Positions 44,774-53,471 of a stretch of 64,000 nucleotides of DNA are shown here, piece after piece. Every line of letters begins with the position of its first letter. Position 1 is the stretch's first letter. The translations under genes and the position numbers were made by a program. Below the pieces are notes generated by a model. That model searched no databases and had not been told where the DNA came from. It saw only the letters and a program-made list of their open reading frames with translations. The DNA is taken from the NCBI GenBank assembly GCA_036510735.1, contig DATCDK010000064.1:9815-73814 (forward strand), read 5' to 3'. The stretch comes from PALSA-607 sp036510735 (GTDB lineage: Bacteria; Actinomycetota; Actinomycetes; Acidothermales; Acidothermaceae).

Positions 44774-45616
44774 GTGGCCCATCCGACCCTCGAGCGGGCT
44801 CGGTTGCGCGAGTTCCTCAAGACTGAGGACCTCTACGTCTACACCGTCAACGCGTTTCCCTACGGCCCATTCAAGCGACGCCGGGGCATGGAGGACGTAT
44901 ACGAACCTGACTGGTCTACGGACGATCGGGTGCGCTACACCTGCGATGTTGCCGACGTGCTTGCGAACATGGTCGAGGACGGCATCAGCCCGACGATCCA
45001 GTCGGCGCCGCTAGCTTTCCGGCCCAAGGTTTCAGGGCCGAGCGACGTCGCGGCCCTCACGCACAACCTGTTTCGAGTAGTGACCCACTTGATCCAGCTG
45101 GAGCGCACGACGGGCACCAGAGTCAAGCTTGCACTGGAACCCGAGCCGTTCTGTTTCCTCGAGACGACGCAGGAAACTGTCGACTACTTCAACACCCACG
45201 TCTACTCCGTCGCTGGCACCCGTGCATTGGTCGAGATGACCGGACAGCCCGCGTCGGAGGTGTTCACCGACACGATCTATCTCAGCCAGACCACCCAACT
45301 TCGAGATGGCGTCACTACGAAGTTTCTCAACCTCATCGATGCGATCGCCGCCTGGAAAGCGTCGCCAGGCGGTGATTGCGAGTGGCGAACTCACTTTCAT
45401 GTGCCGGTGTTTTCTCGACGAACTCGGGTCGTTTCGGACGACCAGGGCATCGCGGCAGCGCTTCGCGTGCACGCGCAGGCACCTGTGTCGGATCACCTTG
45501 AGATCGAGACCTACACGTGGGATGTGCTCCCCGCTCACCTCAAGGCGGGTGACATCACCGACTACGTTGTGCGCGAGCTTGAGTGGGTGCGCGATGAACT
45601 GGGCGCTGGGAAGTAA
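44774..45616 (+). CDS. EboE-like TIM-barrel protein, shortened
   Basis: 280 residues from GTG 44774. Several stretches match the EboE (metabolite traffic/xylose isomerase-like) family: LYVYTVNAFPYGPFKRR, RVRYTCDVADVLANMV, LALEPEPFCFLETTQETV, RTHFHVPVF and DHLEIETYTWDVLP. Glu, His and Glu in these strands are candidate metal ligands. Compared with full EboE proteins (about 380-400 residues) the N-terminal CTNxH-type strand and the central DTCH segment are absent, so several barrel strands are missing or replaced. EboE is otherwise linked to cyclitol-derived metabolites; here it sits at the end of an importer operon beside dehydroquinate chemistry. Its reaction is unknown. Confidence 0.75.
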   Translation: MAHPTLERARLREFLKTEDLYVYTVNAFPYGPFKRRRGMEDVYEPDWSTDDRVRYTCDVADVLANMVEDGISPTIQSAPLAFRPKVSGPSDVAALTHNLFRVVTHLIQLERTTGTRVKLALEPEPFCFLETTQETVDYFNTHVYSVAGTRALVEMTGQPASEVFTDTIYLSQTTQLRDGVTTKFLNLIDAIAAWKASPGGDCEWRTHFHVPVFSRRTRVVSDDQGIAAALRVHAQAPVSDHLEIETYTWDVLPAHLKAGDITDYVVRELEWVRDELGAGK

Positions 45617-45715
45617 AGGTTGCGCGGTGCAACAAATGTCGGTGTGACCCATCTCATGTAGCGGTGCGCCCGTCGATCCGAGAGATTGTCGTGATGGTCA
45701 GGGGAGCGCTGCCGC

Positions 45716-47560
45716 ATGGCGGAGGTTGACGCCGCACTCGATCGCGCTGGGCTGATCAACGCGCATGTCCGAGACTACGTTCGGCATTGGGCGGAACTGA
45801 CCGGTGCGGAGCGCGTCGATGTCGTCGACGCATCGGACGACGCTCGTCTCATCGAGGAGGCGCTCGACGCAGGCGAGATTGCGCCGGTCGGTGACGGTGC
45901 CTACTACTCACGCAGCTACATCAAAGACACCGCCCGCTCCGAAGAGCGCACCATCGTGGCGACCAGCACGCACAGTGACAAGGGCGTGTATAACAACTGG
46001 CGGCCGGCGGCGGAGATGCATCCGATTCTTGAGGAGCGGATGCGTAACGCATCGGTCGGGAAGACGATGTACGTGGTGCCGTACTTGATGGCGCCACCCG
46101 GCTCACCGCTGGCGCCGTATGCGGCCGGTGTCGAACTGACCGACTCGCGCACGGTCGCGTTGCATATGATCCGCATGGCGCGGGTCGGTGTCGCTTACAT
46201 CGACAGCCTTGCCGACCCGGCGATGTTCGTGCGCGCCGTTCATGTGACGGGCGACTTGGAACACCTTGGCCAGGGCACGGCCGATGACCAGCGCTACTTC
46301 GTCACGTTCGCCGACGAGCGCACGATTCTGCACTTTGGCTCGTCGTACGGCGGCAACGCACTACTGGGCAAGATTGCGCACGGGCTGAGGCAGGCTGCTT
46401 ACGACGGCTGGGCAACACATGGGTTCCTGGCTGAGCAGTTCATGTTGCTTGGCATCACCGACAAGCAGACCGGCCGCAAGTACCACATCTGCGGAGGCTT
46501 CCCGAGCGCATCCGGTAAGACCAATCTTGCGATGACACTCGCACCAGACGTACTCGGCGAGCGTTACTACGTCGAGTTCTACGGCGACGACATCGCTTGG
46601 CTTTGGGTTGACCCGGACGACGGACGGATCCACGCGATCAATCCGGAGTTCGGTGTGTTCGGTGTCGCCAAGGACACCAATGAGGAGACGAATCCCACCG
46701 CGCTGGCGGCAACGGGGCCCGGGACGGGTGCGCTGTTCACCAACGTCGCCTACAACGAAAAGACTCACGAGGTCTGGTGGGAGGGCCGGACGCCGGAGCC
46801 GCCCGTCGACCTCGACGGTTGGCTGGACTGGACAGGAGCCCCGATCGTCGACCGTGAGGGGGCTGCGCAGGCGCAGCCGTGGGCGCATCCCAACAGTCGC
46901 TTCACGACGACGCTGGCCAACGTGTCGAACGTGGCGGCCGATTTCGACGATCCGAACGGCGTGCCGATCGACGCCATCATCTTTGGCGGCCGAACCCGCG
47001 ATCGCGAGCCGCTGATTCGGGCGATCACCGACATTGCCGAAGGCGTGTACGACGGTCTTACCCTTGGCGCCGAAGCAACGTCGGCGGCCGAGGGCGTCGA
47101 CGGCCAATTGCGCTACGACCCGATGTCGATGCGGCCATTCATGGCCTACCCCGAGGGCGCCTACGCCCAGCATTGGCTCGACATCATCGGCGCGGCTCGG
47201 AACAAACCCCTCTTCGCTCACGTCAACTGGTTCCAGCGCGATCCCACCGACGGTCATTTCCTATGGCCGGGATACCGCGACAACCTGCGCGCACTGTTGT
47301 GGCTGATCCAGCTCAAGAACGGCGAAGTCGAAGGCGTTGCGAGCGCCGTCGGGATCCTGCCGGTCAAGCCCGAACTCGACCTCGACGGACTCATCATCGA
47401 TGACGGCGACCTCGACGGGCTGCTCACCATCGACGTCGATCGCTGGCGACAAGAGATGGAATTCCGCGAGGCGCACTTGGCCCAATTCGGCGGGCTACCG
47501 GAGGAAATCTGGGTAGCACACCGCCGCGTCGCTGCCGCGCTCGACCGCGACGTCACCTGA
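45716..47560 (+). CDS. pckG: GTP-type phosphoenolpyruvate carboxykinase, divergent
   Basis: 614 residues; converts oxaloacetate and GTP to PEP and CO2 in gluconeogenesis. Family regions are present: NNWRPAAEM, GKTMYVVPYLMAPPGSP, P-loop FPSASGKTN (262-270), YGDDIAWLWVD with the Mn-binding Asp, NPEFGVFGVA, NSRFT, FGGRTRD, and the guanine-site run NWFQRDPTDGHFLWPGYRDN. The P-loop residue that is a reactive Cys in most GTP enzymes (FPSACGKT) is Ser266 here, and the N-terminal domain is quite different from the common actinobacterial enzyme. GGGGAG precedes ATG 45716. Protocatechuate degradation yields C4 acids that would need this enzyme, but co-regulation is not shown. Confidence 0.88.
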   Translation: MAEVDAALDRAGLINAHVRDYVRHWAELTGAERVDVVDASDDARLIEEALDAGEIAPVGDGAYYSRSYIKDTARSEERTIVATSTHSDKGVYNNWRPAAEMHPILEERMRNASVGKTMYVVPYLMAPPGSPLAPYAAGVELTDSRTVALHMIRMARVGVAYIDSLADPAMFVRAVHVTGDLEHLGQGTADDQRYFVTFADERTILHFGSSYGGNALLGKIAHGLRQAAYDGWATHGFLAEQFMLLGITDKQTGRKYHICGGFPSASGKTNLAMTLAPDVLGERYYVEFYGDDIAWLWVDPDDGRIHAINPEFGVFGVAKDTNEETNPTALAATGPGTGALFTNVAYNEKTHEVWWEGRTPEPPVDLDGWLDWTGAPIVDREGAAQAQPWAHPNSRFTTTLANVSNVAADFDDPNGVPIDAIIFGGRTRDREPLIRAITDIAEGVYDGLTLGAEATSAAEGVDGQLRYDPMSMRPFMAYPEGAYAQHWLDIIGAARNKPLFAHVNWFQRDPTDGHFLWPGYRDNLRALLWLIQLKNGEVEGVASAVGILPVKPELDLDGLIIDDGDLDGLLTIDVDRWRQEMEFREAHLAQFGGLPEEIWVAHRRVAAALDRDVT

Positions 47561-47587
47561 CCCTGCGCTGTCACCTGACCCTGCGCT
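47552..47587. repeat. 18-bp tandem duplication across the pckG stop
   Basis: GTCACCTGACCCTGCGCT occurs twice in tandem (47552-47569, 47570-47587); the first copy contains the pckG stop codon TGA. A second short direct repeat, GTCAGTTGAG, follows at 47588 and 47604. It looks like replication slippage in the intergenic spacer. Confidence 0.85.
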
Positions 47588-47616
47588 GTCAGTTGAGTTG
47601 CCTGTCAGTTGAGGTG

Positions 47617-49983
47617 CTAGGAGTGACCCGCTAACGGGCGGGCCACCGGCTCGCGGCCCACAGGTTGCTTCGGCCGCGCGAGTAACGGAGTGGTCGGCGT
47701 GATGGGTCGTGACACGGACGTGCCGGCCTGCAACGTCACTTCATTGCCCTCGTGGTAGAGGGTCATGGTGGCGTCGGCACCGTCACGAAGTGAGTACGTC
47801 GCCGCCTCACGACTGATGTCGACCTTCACTTTCAAACCCCGCCACCGCAGGTTCACGCAGAGCCGGTCGATCGCTTCCGGAAGTTGCGGCCTGAATTGAA
47901 GCTTGCCGCCCTCGTCGCGGGCGCCGCCGAAGCCGAACACGAGCGATACCCACGCACCGGCGAGTGAGGCCATGTGCAGGCCATCGCGCGTGTTGTGGTG
48001 AATGTCGTGGAGGTCGATAAAGGCGGCTTCGGAGGCGTAGTCGTACGCGAGCTCAAGATGGCCTACTTCTGCGCAGATGACGGCCTGCACATTGGCCGAC
48101 AACGATGAGTCGCGGACCGTGCGCTGCTCGTAGTAGTCGACGTTGCGTGCCTTGTCGTCGGGGGAGAAGACACTGCCGGACACGCACATGGCCAACTCGA
48201 GATCCGCCTGCTTGATGACCTGCCGCCGGTAGAGCTCGAAGTACGGCACGTGCAAGAGCAGCGGGTACTTGTCCTTCCAGGCTTCGAAGTCCCACTCCGG
48301 CAGCATGGTGAAGCCGTAATTCTGTTCGTGCACCCGCAACTGCTCGTTGTAGGGCACCGCAACCGTAGCCGCTGCAGCCCGCCACGTCGCGATCTCGCCC
48401 GACGTGACACCGAACTGCGCCGCGAGATCGAGATGGCGTTCGGCGGCGTCGGCGGCCGCGACGAGATTGTGCGCTGCAGCGAGATTCGTGTAGATGTTGT
48501 CGTCCACGAGGGCCGTGTATTCGTCCGGGCCGGTGACGCCCGCGATGTGCCACTTACCGTCGCGGCCGAAGTTGCCGAGTGAGATCCACAGTCGCGCGGT
48601 CTCGGCGAGTAACTCCAGGCCGCCTTGCACCTCGACCGAGACATCGCCGGTGACTTCGGTGTAGCGCGCGAGGGCGTTGCCGATGTCGGCGGTCACGTGC
48701 ATCGCGGCAGTTCCGGCGGGCCAATATCCGGAGCACTCTTCGCCGCGAATGGTTCGCCACGGGAAAGCGGCACCCTTGACACCGAGCTGCTGGGCACGCT
48801 GTTTGGCCAAGTCGAGCGTCGAATAGCGCCATCGCAGTGCGTGCGCGGCGGCGTCGGGCGCGGTGTAGATGAGCACCGGTAGCACGAACGCCTCGGTGTC
48901 CCAGAACGTGTGGCCGTCGTAGCCCGGCCCGGTCAGGCCTTTCGCCGCGATACCTCGACCCTCGCTGCGCGCGCTGGCCTGCAAGACGTGGAACAGCCCG
49001 AAGCGTGCCGCCTGCTGGATCTCGTCGTCGCCCACGACCTCGACGTCGGCGCCGTCCCAGAACTCGTCGAGGTAGTCGCGTTGTTCGGCGAGCAGCTGCT
49101 CAAAGCCCGATAGCCGGGCCATCGTCACCGCGCCAGCAACCTGATCGCGCAGCGCCTCCTGGCTGCGAACATTCGACCAGCCCCAGCCGACGTACTTGCG
49201 AAGCGTCAGCTTCTCACCAGGCTGCAATGAACTGATGGCCGTCAGCCGTGCCCAGTCAGGCGCGTAATGGGATTCGAGGTCGACCTTGCTGGGTGCTTCG
49301 ACGACGTTCGTCATCCCGGCAGCCATTTGGAGCTTGCTCGAACGGGTGCGGTGCACGAGGAGCATGCCTTGTTCGGTGATTGATTGGTCGACCGCTTCGA
49401 GTGGGCTCTCCATTGCGGCCGCCTCGCGTGGATCCCCGGTCTGTGCGGGTACCGCTTCGTTCGCCACCAGTTCGGACTGCACGACGATGCGCATGGGGTC
49501 ATCGACGGCCTCGACCTCGTACTCGATCGCGGCGATCGCCCGCTGCGTGAACGACACCAGACGCGTCGATCGAAGTCGAATCTTCTTGCCGGCTGGCGAG
49601 ATCCACTCCACATTGCGGACGAGCGTCCCGGCCCGAAGGTCGAGTACCCGCTCGTGGGACACGAGTGTGCCGTAGCGCACGTCGAACGGTTCATCGTCGA
49701 CGAGCAGCCGGATCAGCTTGCCGTTGGTGATGTTCACGATCGACTGACTCGACTCCGGGTTGCCGTACGCGCCCTCCGCGTAAGGCAGTGGGCGTAACTC
49801 GAAGAACGAGTTGAGGTAGGTGCCGGGGATGCCGTGCGGCTCGCCCTCGTCAAGGTTGCCGCGAAGGCCGATGTGGCCATTAGCTAGCGCGAACAGCGAC
49901 TCGGACTGCGCGATCACGTCGAGGTTGAGTCGCGTTTCGCGCAGTTGCCACGGCTCCGCGGGGTAGGCCGGGTGGTTGATCAT
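47617..49983 (-). CDS. GH65 disaccharide phosphorylase (trehalose/kojibiose/maltose type)
   Basis: 788 residues from ATG 49983; an ATG at 50013 would add 10 residues and overlap the upstream gene. Family start: HPAYPAEPWQLRETRLNLDVIAQSESLFALANGHIGLRGNLDEGEPHG. The catalytic acid Glu is in GVTGPDEYTALVDDN, preceded by FPWRTIRGEECSGYWPAGTAAMH with the phosphate-site region, and DGLHMASLAGAWVSLVFGFGG closes the barrel. It phosphorolyses an alpha-glucosidic disaccharide to beta-glucose 1-phosphate. The preceding beta-phosphoglucomutase gene supports phosphorylase over hydrolase activity. The exact disaccharide cannot be told. Confidence 0.92.
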   Translation of the reverse strand: MINHPAYPAEPWQLRETRLNLDVIAQSESLFALANGHIGLRGNLDEGEPHGIPGTYLNSFFELRPLPYAEGAYGNPESSQSIVNITNGKLIRLLVDDEPFDVRYGTLVSHERVLDLRAGTLVRNVEWISPAGKKIRLRSTRLVSFTQRAIAAIEYEVEAVDDPMRIVVQSELVANEAVPAQTGDPREAAAMESPLEAVDQSITEQGMLLVHRTRSSKLQMAAGMTNVVEAPSKVDLESHYAPDWARLTAISSLQPGEKLTLRKYVGWGWSNVRSQEALRDQVAGAVTMARLSGFEQLLAEQRDYLDEFWDGADVEVVGDDEIQQAARFGLFHVLQASARSEGRGIAAKGLTGPGYDGHTFWDTEAFVLPVLIYTAPDAAAHALRWRYSTLDLAKQRAQQLGVKGAAFPWRTIRGEECSGYWPAGTAAMHVTADIGNALARYTEVTGDVSVEVQGGLELLAETARLWISLGNFGRDGKWHIAGVTGPDEYTALVDDNIYTNLAAAHNLVAAADAAERHLDLAAQFGVTSGEIATWRAAAATVAVPYNEQLRVHEQNYGFTMLPEWDFEAWKDKYPLLLHVPYFELYRRQVIKQADLELAMCVSGSVFSPDDKARNVDYYEQRTVRDSSLSANVQAVICAEVGHLELAYDYASEAAFIDLHDIHHNTRDGLHMASLAGAWVSLVFGFGGARDEGGKLQFRPQLPEAIDRLCVNLRWRGLKVKVDISREAATYSLRDGADATMTLYHEGNEVTLQAGTSVSRPITPTTPLLARPKQPVGREPVARPLAGHS

Positions 49984-49996
49984 GCGCTGTCGTCCA

Positions 49997-50758
49997 TCAG
50001 GTGGGGTTCCCATCGGAACCGAGGAGCTCGGCCAGGTCGGTCACGACGATATCGGCGCCGTGCTCCCTGAGCTGCTTGCCGTGCGTGGCGTCGAGTCGAT
50101 TGACGCCCACGACGCAGCCGAACTTGCCGGCGCGCCCGGCCTCGACGCCGGCCAGTGCGTCTTCGAACACCGCAGCGGCGGCGGGCGCGACGCCGGCACA
50201 TCGGGCGCCGGCGACGAACGTGTCGGGGGCGGGCTTTCCCAACAAGTGGTCGGTCACGATCGTCACGCCGTCGATACGGCCCTCAACGAAGGCGTCTAGC
50301 CCGGTGACCTCGAGAACGGCAGCGGTGTTGGCGCTTGACGACACGACGATGCGCCGCAAACCGGCGTCCCGCGCGGCTTCTAGGTATCGACGCGAACCCT
50401 CGAAGACCTTCACGCCGTCCTGCTTGATGTGCTTGAGCAGTAGCACGTTCTTGCGGTTACCCAAACCGTTGATGGTCTCGGCGTCCGGGCTGTCGTCGGG
50501 CTTGCCCTCGGGTAGCTCGATGCCGCGACTGTGCAGGAATGTGCGGACGCCGTCAGCGCGGGGGAGGCCGTCGACGTACGTGTCGTAGTCCTTGTCGGGA
50601 TCGAAAGGCACGAACGGCGTGCCGGTGCTGGCGGCGCGCGCTTTGAGGAACGCGTCGAACGTCTCGGTCCAGGCCAAGTCATGGACCGAGGCAGTGTCGG
50701 TCAGCACGCCGTCGAGATCGAACAAGCACGCTGTCACGTGGTCGGGCAGCCCCAGCAT
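49997..50758 (-). CDS. Beta-phosphoglucomutase family HAD protein
   Basis: 253 residues from ATG 50758, with AAGGAGG upstream. HAD motifs: [11 protein letters not shown] (nucleophile Asp and acid/base Asp), [12 protein letters not shown] Lys in [22 protein letters not shown]. The long cap domain matches the actinobacterial beta-phosphoglucomutase group. It interconverts beta-glucose 1-phosphate and glucose 6-phosphate, the step after the GH65 phosphorylase encoded 13 bp downstream. The two make a complete disaccharide-catabolic unit; no transporter is adjacent. Confidence 0.92.
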   Translation of the reverse strand: MLGLPDHVTACLFDLDGVLTDTASVHDLAWTETFDAFLKARAASTGTPFVPFDPDKDYDTYVDGLPRADGVRTFLHSRGIELPEGKPDDSPDAETINGLGNRKNVLLLKHIKQDGVKVFEGSRRYLEAARDAGLRRIVVSSSANTAAVLEVTGLDAFVEGRIDGVTIVTDHLLGKPAPDTFVAGARCAGVAPAAAAVFEDALAGVEAGRAGKFGCVVGVNRLDATHGKQLREHGADIVVTDLAELLGSDGNPT

Positions 50759-50821
50759 TGCGGCCTCCTTTGAGGAATAGCATTCCCTAACCGGTGCAAC
50801 CAACGCCCGCGGGAGGTCACG

Positions 50822-51424
50822 ATGCCGGGAATCGTGTCGCCAGGCTTCTTCGGCCGCAAACGCGAGGGCGGCCAGGCTTTGCCACCTGGCCAGTATCTGG
50901 TGCGCGACTTTCCGGTGCTGTCGGCGGGTCCAACGCCGAGGGTGACTCTCGACACATGGGAGTTCCGCATTGTCGCCGAGACCGGCGAGCAGCGAACCTG
51001 GGACTGGGCGGCGTTTCGCGCGCTACCCGCCGTCGACGTGACCGTCGACCTGCATTGCGTCACGAAATGGTCAAAGCTCGGTACCGCGTGGCGCGGTGTA
51101 TCGGTCGATATTCTGGTTGAGGGCATCCAGACCAATGCGGAGTACGCGCTGGTGCTGTCCTACGGCGGTTACACCACGAACCTGCCGTTGCGCGACTTGC
51201 TCGGCGGGTTGGCGTGGCTCGCGTTCGCCTATGACGGATCCGACTTGACGCCTGAGCATGGCGGGCCGGTCCGACTCCTCGTTCCCCACCTCTACCTCTG
51301 GAAGTCGGCGAAGTGGGTGCGCGGGATCGACCTTCGTACGACTGAGCAACGCGGGTTCTGGGAGCAGTTGGGCTACCACGATTACGGAGATCCGTGGCTC
51401 GAGCAGCGGTACTCGGAAGACTGA
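50822..51424 (+). CDS. Sulfite oxidase-like molybdopterin oxidoreductase
   Basis: 200-residue single-domain Moco protein of the sulfite oxidase/MsrP fold. The Mo-ligand Cys is in [14 protein letters not shown], and [30 protein letters not shown] and [23 protein letters not shown] are family landmarks. No Tat or Sec signal is seen, so it is probably cytoplasmic, unlike MsrP. It is followed by, and overlaps, the ferredoxin reductase gene, its likely electron donor or acceptor. The substrate is unknown. Confidence 0.92.
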   Translation: MPGIVSPGFFGRKREGGQALPPGQYLVRDFPVLSAGPTPRVTLDTWEFRIVAETGEQRTWDWAAFRALPAVDVTVDLHCVTKWSKLGTAWRGVSVDILVEGIQTNAEYALVLSYGGYTTNLPLRDLLGGLAWLAFAYDGSDLTPEHGGPVRLLVPHLYLWKSAKWVRGIDLRTTEQRGFWEQLGYHDYGDPWLEQRYSED

Positions 51425-52152
51425 CATGGCGCGTCGGCACGCTCGTCTCCTTTCGTGACGAGACCGCCGCCGCCCGCACGTTGGTTTTCCAAATCCCAGA
51501 CTGGTCAGGGCACCTCGCCGGCCAGCACGTCGACGTCCGACTCACCGCTCCTGACGGATATTCGACCGAGCGCTCCTACTCGATCGCGTCCGCCGCCGAC
51601 GGCGATCTCGTCGAGCTCACCGTCGAACGATTGCCGGACGGCGAGGTGTCGCCGTATTTGTCGCACGTGCTGTCCGTCGGCGATCAGATCGAGTTGCGCG
51701 GACCGATCGGTGGCTGGTTCGTCTGGGATCCCGAGGTTGATTCGCCAGCGCTGCTGGTCGGTGGCGGTTCGGGCGTGGTGCCGTTGATGGCGATGGTGCG
51801 AACGCGCGCGCGGCAAGGTTTCGCGACTCCGTTTCGGCTCCTCTACTCGGTTCGTGATCCGGCGTCCGTGCTGTACGGGCAGGAACTCGATCGGTTGCGG
51901 TCTGATCCGATGCTCGAGGTGCACTATGCGTTTACCCGTCAGACGCCGACTAGCTTCTCGCGGCCGGCTGCTCGCATCGACGCGGCGTTCGTCGAAGAGT
52001 TCGGCTATAGCGCGGCGCTGCACCCGGCCGTGTTTGTATGTGGCCCGACGGGCTTCGTCGAAGCGATCGCCGATCTGCTCGTCGCCGCGGGCCACGATCC
52101 GCACCGCGTGAAGACCGAGCGGTTCGGACCTAGTGGAGGGAGCACCGGATGA
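51394..52152 (+). CDS. Ferredoxin/flavodoxin reductase-like FAD oxidoreductase
   Basis: 252-residue FNR-type protein: FAD site ERSYSIAS, NAD(P) site LLVGGGSGVVPLMAMVR, and VFVCGPTGFVEAIADLL near the C-terminus. No 2Fe-2S domain is fused. GTG 51394 lies inside the end of the sulfite-oxidase-like gene with GGAGA a few bases upstream; homology begins at [14 protein letters not shown] (51421), where only a CTG could start. It transfers electrons between NAD(P)H and the molybdoenzyme, inferred from the conserved gene pair. Stop overlaps the next start (ATGA). Confidence 0.9.
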   Translation: MARAAVLGRLTWRVGTLVSFRDETAAARTLVFQIPDWSGHLAGQHVDVRLTAPDGYSTERSYSIASAADGDLVELTVERLPDGEVSPYLSHVLSVGDQIELRGPIGGWFVWDPEVDSPALLVGGGSGVVPLMAMVRTRARQGFATPFRLLYSVRDPASVLYGQELDRLRSDPMLEVHYAFTRQTPTSFSRPAARIDAAFVEEFGYSAALHPAVFVCGPTGFVEAIADLLVAAGHDPHRVKTERFGPSGGSTG

Positions 52153-52406
52153 GCGTTCCTCTTGACGGCAACACGATGGCGGGCGCGCTGGGTGAGCTGT
52201 TCGCGGTCGACGTGAGTGTCGCCGTCTTCGAATGTGCAGGTTGCGGCCACGCAGGTGTAGTCGCGGAGGTCGTGGTCTATGCCGACGCCCCCGGCATGGT
52301 CGCGCGCTGTCCCGCGTGCTCCGACGTGCTTGTTCGTCTCGTACGGTCAGAGCGCAGGGCGTGGCTCGACATGAGTGGCGTGGTCTGCCTGCGCATCGAC
52401 ATCTAG
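52149..52406 (+). CDS. DUF6510 family zinc-ribbon protein
   Basis: 85 residues with two CxxC knuckles (FECAGCGHAG and ARCPACSDV), predicting a zinc ribbon. The pattern, from GNTMAGALGELFAVDVSVA to GVVCLRI, is that of DUF6510, a small protein that regularly follows the sulfite-oxidase-like and FNR genes in actinobacteria. Its role is unknown; it may help assembly of or electron flow in that pair. It overlaps the FNR gene by 4 bp. Confidence 0.88.
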   Translation: MSVPLDGNTMAGALGELFAVDVSVAVFECAGCGHAGVVAEVVVYADAPGMVARCPACSDVLVRLVRSERRAWLDMSGVVCLRIDI

Positions 52407-52433
52407 CTGGGCGGTTGGTTTCGTGCGCAGCTG

Positions 52434-53402
52434 ATGGGCCACAGTGGGCGTGTGATGTCGTGGACCTGGAACGGACCCACGGTCGCACTGTCGATCGTCT
52501 TGGCCGCGGTGTACGGCTGGGGGATCGCCCGGGTGCGGTCGCGCGGACTTCGGTGGCCCGCTCGACGGACTGTGGCGTGGTTGGCCGGCATAGTCAGCTT
52601 GTTGGTCATCACCGTTGGCGACCTCGGAGCACACGCGCACACGCTGCTGTGGGTGTACACGGTCCAGGTCTTGACGCTGCTGCTCGCAACGCCGGTGTTG
52701 CTTGCTTACGGTCGTCCGTTGGCGTTGGCCGCCGACGCCCTTCCGCCTGGAGCTGCTGCGCGCGTGCTTCACGCGCGGTCGGGCGCGTTACTACGCCTCG
52801 CTTCGAATCCGGCCATCGGGCCGCTCGTCGTGCCCATCGTTTTGTCGGTCATCTTCTTCAGTCCAGTGCTTACCGTGACGCTCGAGCACTCGTGGGCGTA
52901 TTACCTGCTGCAGTTCGCGCTCGTGGGCATCGGCCTCGTCATTGCGATCGGCCTGGTCGGCGACGGTGCTGAGCGCGACAGCTCCCTTGCGCTCGCGGCG
53001 ACGGTAGCGATCGCGTTCATCGAGCTCCTTTTCGATGCGGTCCCCGGCATCGTGTTGCGACTGCGCACCCATCTCGTCGCCACCGCGTATTGGACCCGCG
53101 TGCACCAGGGGCACCGGCTCAGCGCGCTGACCGACCAGCAGCATGCCGGCGCGGCGCTGTGGTTTATCGCTGAGTTCGCAGACCTGCCGTTCCTGCTGAT
53201 CGTGATTCGGCGCTGGATCCGGGTCGACCAGCTCGACGCCGTCCGCATTGATCGTGAGCTCGACGCCGTCGGCGTTGATCCTGAGCACGACACCGTACGC
53301 GAAAGCGAGTTCACGACGCCGTGGTGGGAGACCGATCCGACCCGGCTGCGCGGGCATCCGATCCAGCGCGCAACACCGGGGGATCCGACCGATCAGCCCT
53401 GA
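52434..53402 (+). CDS. CtaG-like cytochrome c oxidase assembly membrane protein
   Basis: 322 residues with about seven transmembrane segments and a charged cytoplasmic tail containing a repeated VDQLDAVRIDRELDAVGVD-like stretch. Marks of the caa3_CtaG family include LWVYTVQVLTLLLATPVLLAYGRPLAL, FFSPVLTVTLEHSWAYYLLQ, and histidines in GDLGAHAHTLLW and QQHAGAALWFIAEFADLPFL. CtaG-type proteins are involved in copper-dependent oxidase assembly. ATG 52455 is an alternative start. It ends at a strong bidirectional terminator. Confidence 0.87.
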   Translation: MGHSGRVMSWTWNGPTVALSIVLAAVYGWGIARVRSRGLRWPARRTVAWLAGIVSLLVITVGDLGAHAHTLLWVYTVQVLTLLLATPVLLAYGRPLALAADALPPGAAARVLHARSGALLRLASNPAIGPLVVPIVLSVIFFSPVLTVTLEHSWAYYLLQFALVGIGLVIAIGLVGDGAERDSSLALAATVAIAFIELLFDAVPGIVLRLRTHLVATAYWTRVHQGHRLSALTDQQHAGAALWFIAEFADLPFLLIVIRRWIRVDQLDAVRIDRELDAVGVDPEHDTVRESEFTTPWWETDPTRLRGHPIQRATPGDPTDQP

Positions 53403-53416
53403 GTCGTGGGCATGAC

Positions 53417-53449
53417 TGCGGCCCGGAACCTCGTCGGTTCCGGGCCGCA
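53417..53449. terminator. Bidirectional hairpin terminator
   Basis: Perfect 14-bp stem (TGCGGCCCGGAACC and its complement) with a 5-nt loop TCGTC. It lies midway between the convergent ctaG-like and substrate-binding-protein genes. No long T-tract follows, as is common for actinobacterial terminators. Confidence 0.88.
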
Positions 53450-53471
53450 CTCTGTCAGCTATAACCGACGA

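Noticed and set aside
45618..45632. Small hairpin GTTGC-GCGGT-GCAAC after the EboE-like gene
   Set aside because: Only a 5-bp stem with no T-tract; too weak to be called a terminator.
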